NCBI RefSeq assembly: GCF_030042015.1
Contig: NZ_JASIAL010000399.1
Location: 1 to 9,121 of the forward strand
Direction: 5' to 3'
DNA length: 9,121 nt
Source of the DNA: Trebonia sp030042015
GTDB taxonomy: Bacteria > Actinomycetota > Actinomycetes > Streptosporangiales > Streptosporangiaceae
Shown one piece after another: positions 8,728-9,121 of this stretch; positions within the stretch are counted from its first letter, which is position 1; every line of letters begins with the position of its first letter. A program made the position numbers and the translations under genes. Below the pieces are notes generated by a model. That model was not told where the DNA came from. It saw nothing but the letters and a program-made list of their open reading frames with translations, and searched no databases.

Positions 8728-9121
8728 ATGTCGTGGCGGAACGTGCGCGACGCCCTGGTGCTGATGGGCGGCTTCATCGCGCTGATCTGGATCCTGCAGG
8801 TGTTCAACTGGGCCGACGGGTACCGGCTGGACCTGTCGTACGGCATCCTGCCGCACGACGTGGACCGGCTGCCGGAGATCTTCACCGCGCCGTTCCTGCA
8901 CTTCTCCTGGCAGCACATCGAGGGCAACACGGTGCCGCTGTTCGTGCTCGGCGTGCTGGCGGCGTACCGGGGCATCAGGAAGTTCCTGCTGGTGACGCTC
9001 ATCATCACGGTGGCCAGCGGGCTCGCGGTATGGCTCTTCCAGAGCTCGGGCGAGCTGACCGTGGGCGCCAGCGGGATCATCTTCGGATACTTCGGTTATG
9101 TGCTGATCCGCGGATTTTTCG
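8728..9121 (+). CDS. Rhomboid family intramembrane serine protease, C-terminus cut by window edge
   Basis: This is a polytopic membrane protease of the rhomboid family, and 131 residues are visible. Hydrophobic segments lie at about 9-26, 67-79, 85-104 and 111-128. The loop after the first segment ends in FLHFSWQHIEGN (57-67), matching the rhomboid HxxxN motif (His63, Asn67; Asn is the oxyanion residue). TVGASGIIFG at 111-120 is the catalytic GxSG motif with Ser115. The catalytic His in a later membrane helix is beyond 9121. The start is ATG at 8728 with AGGGATAGGG upstream. The gene lies 30 nt after the E2 stop on the same strand with no terminator between, so co-transcription is possible. 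The substrate is unknown, and no functional link to the dehydrogenase is evident. The family call is strong; activity depends on the unseen His. Confidence 0.92.
   Translation, partial: MSWRNVRDALVLMGGFIALIWILQVFNWADGYRLDLSYGILPHDVDRLPEIFTAPFLHFSWQHIEGNTVPLFVLGVLAAYRGIRKFLLVTLIITVASGLAVWLFQSSGELTVGASGIIFGYFGYVLIRGFF

Overview
The window is high-GC DNA with frequent GTG starts and long antisense shadow frames, typical of an actinomycete chromosome. Two observations fit this: a small SCP-like gene sits between purL and purF, and the E1/E2 proteins resemble the mycobacterial PdhABC/BkdABC type. The exact genus cannot be told from the sequence. All major genes are housekeeping genes. I see no transposase, tRNA, rRNA, CRISPR array or phage gene.

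Left half (1-5009, minus strand): a purine-biosynthesis operon transcribed leftward in the order purS, purQ, purL, SCP-like gene, purF. PurS, PurQ and the small-type PurL together form the three-part FGAM synthetase (step 4 of de novo IMP synthesis), and PurF catalyses step 1. purF runs off the left edge of the window. Most junctions are tight: purQ/purL overlap by 4 nt and SCP-like/purF by 1 nt, with 22 nt between purL and the SCP-like gene. The exception is the 128-nt purS/purQ gap, which holds a perfect 21-bp inverted repeat with a 6-nt loop. This is the most striking non-coding structure in the window.

Middle (5010-5163): a short divergent intergenic region of 154 bp. It must contain the start signals for purS on the minus strand and for the dehydrogenase operon on the plus strand.

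Right half (5164-9121, plus strand): an operon for a 2-oxo acid dehydrogenase complex (E1 alpha, E1 beta, E2), either pyruvate or branched-chain 2-oxo acid type. After 30 nt comes a partial rhomboid intramembrane serine protease gene that runs off the right edge. No E3 (dihydrolipoamide dehydrogenase) gene lies in the window.

There is no convincing new multi-gene system here. The items most worth a second look are the palindrome inside the pur operon and the conserved-looking SCP-like gene of unknown function coupled to purF.
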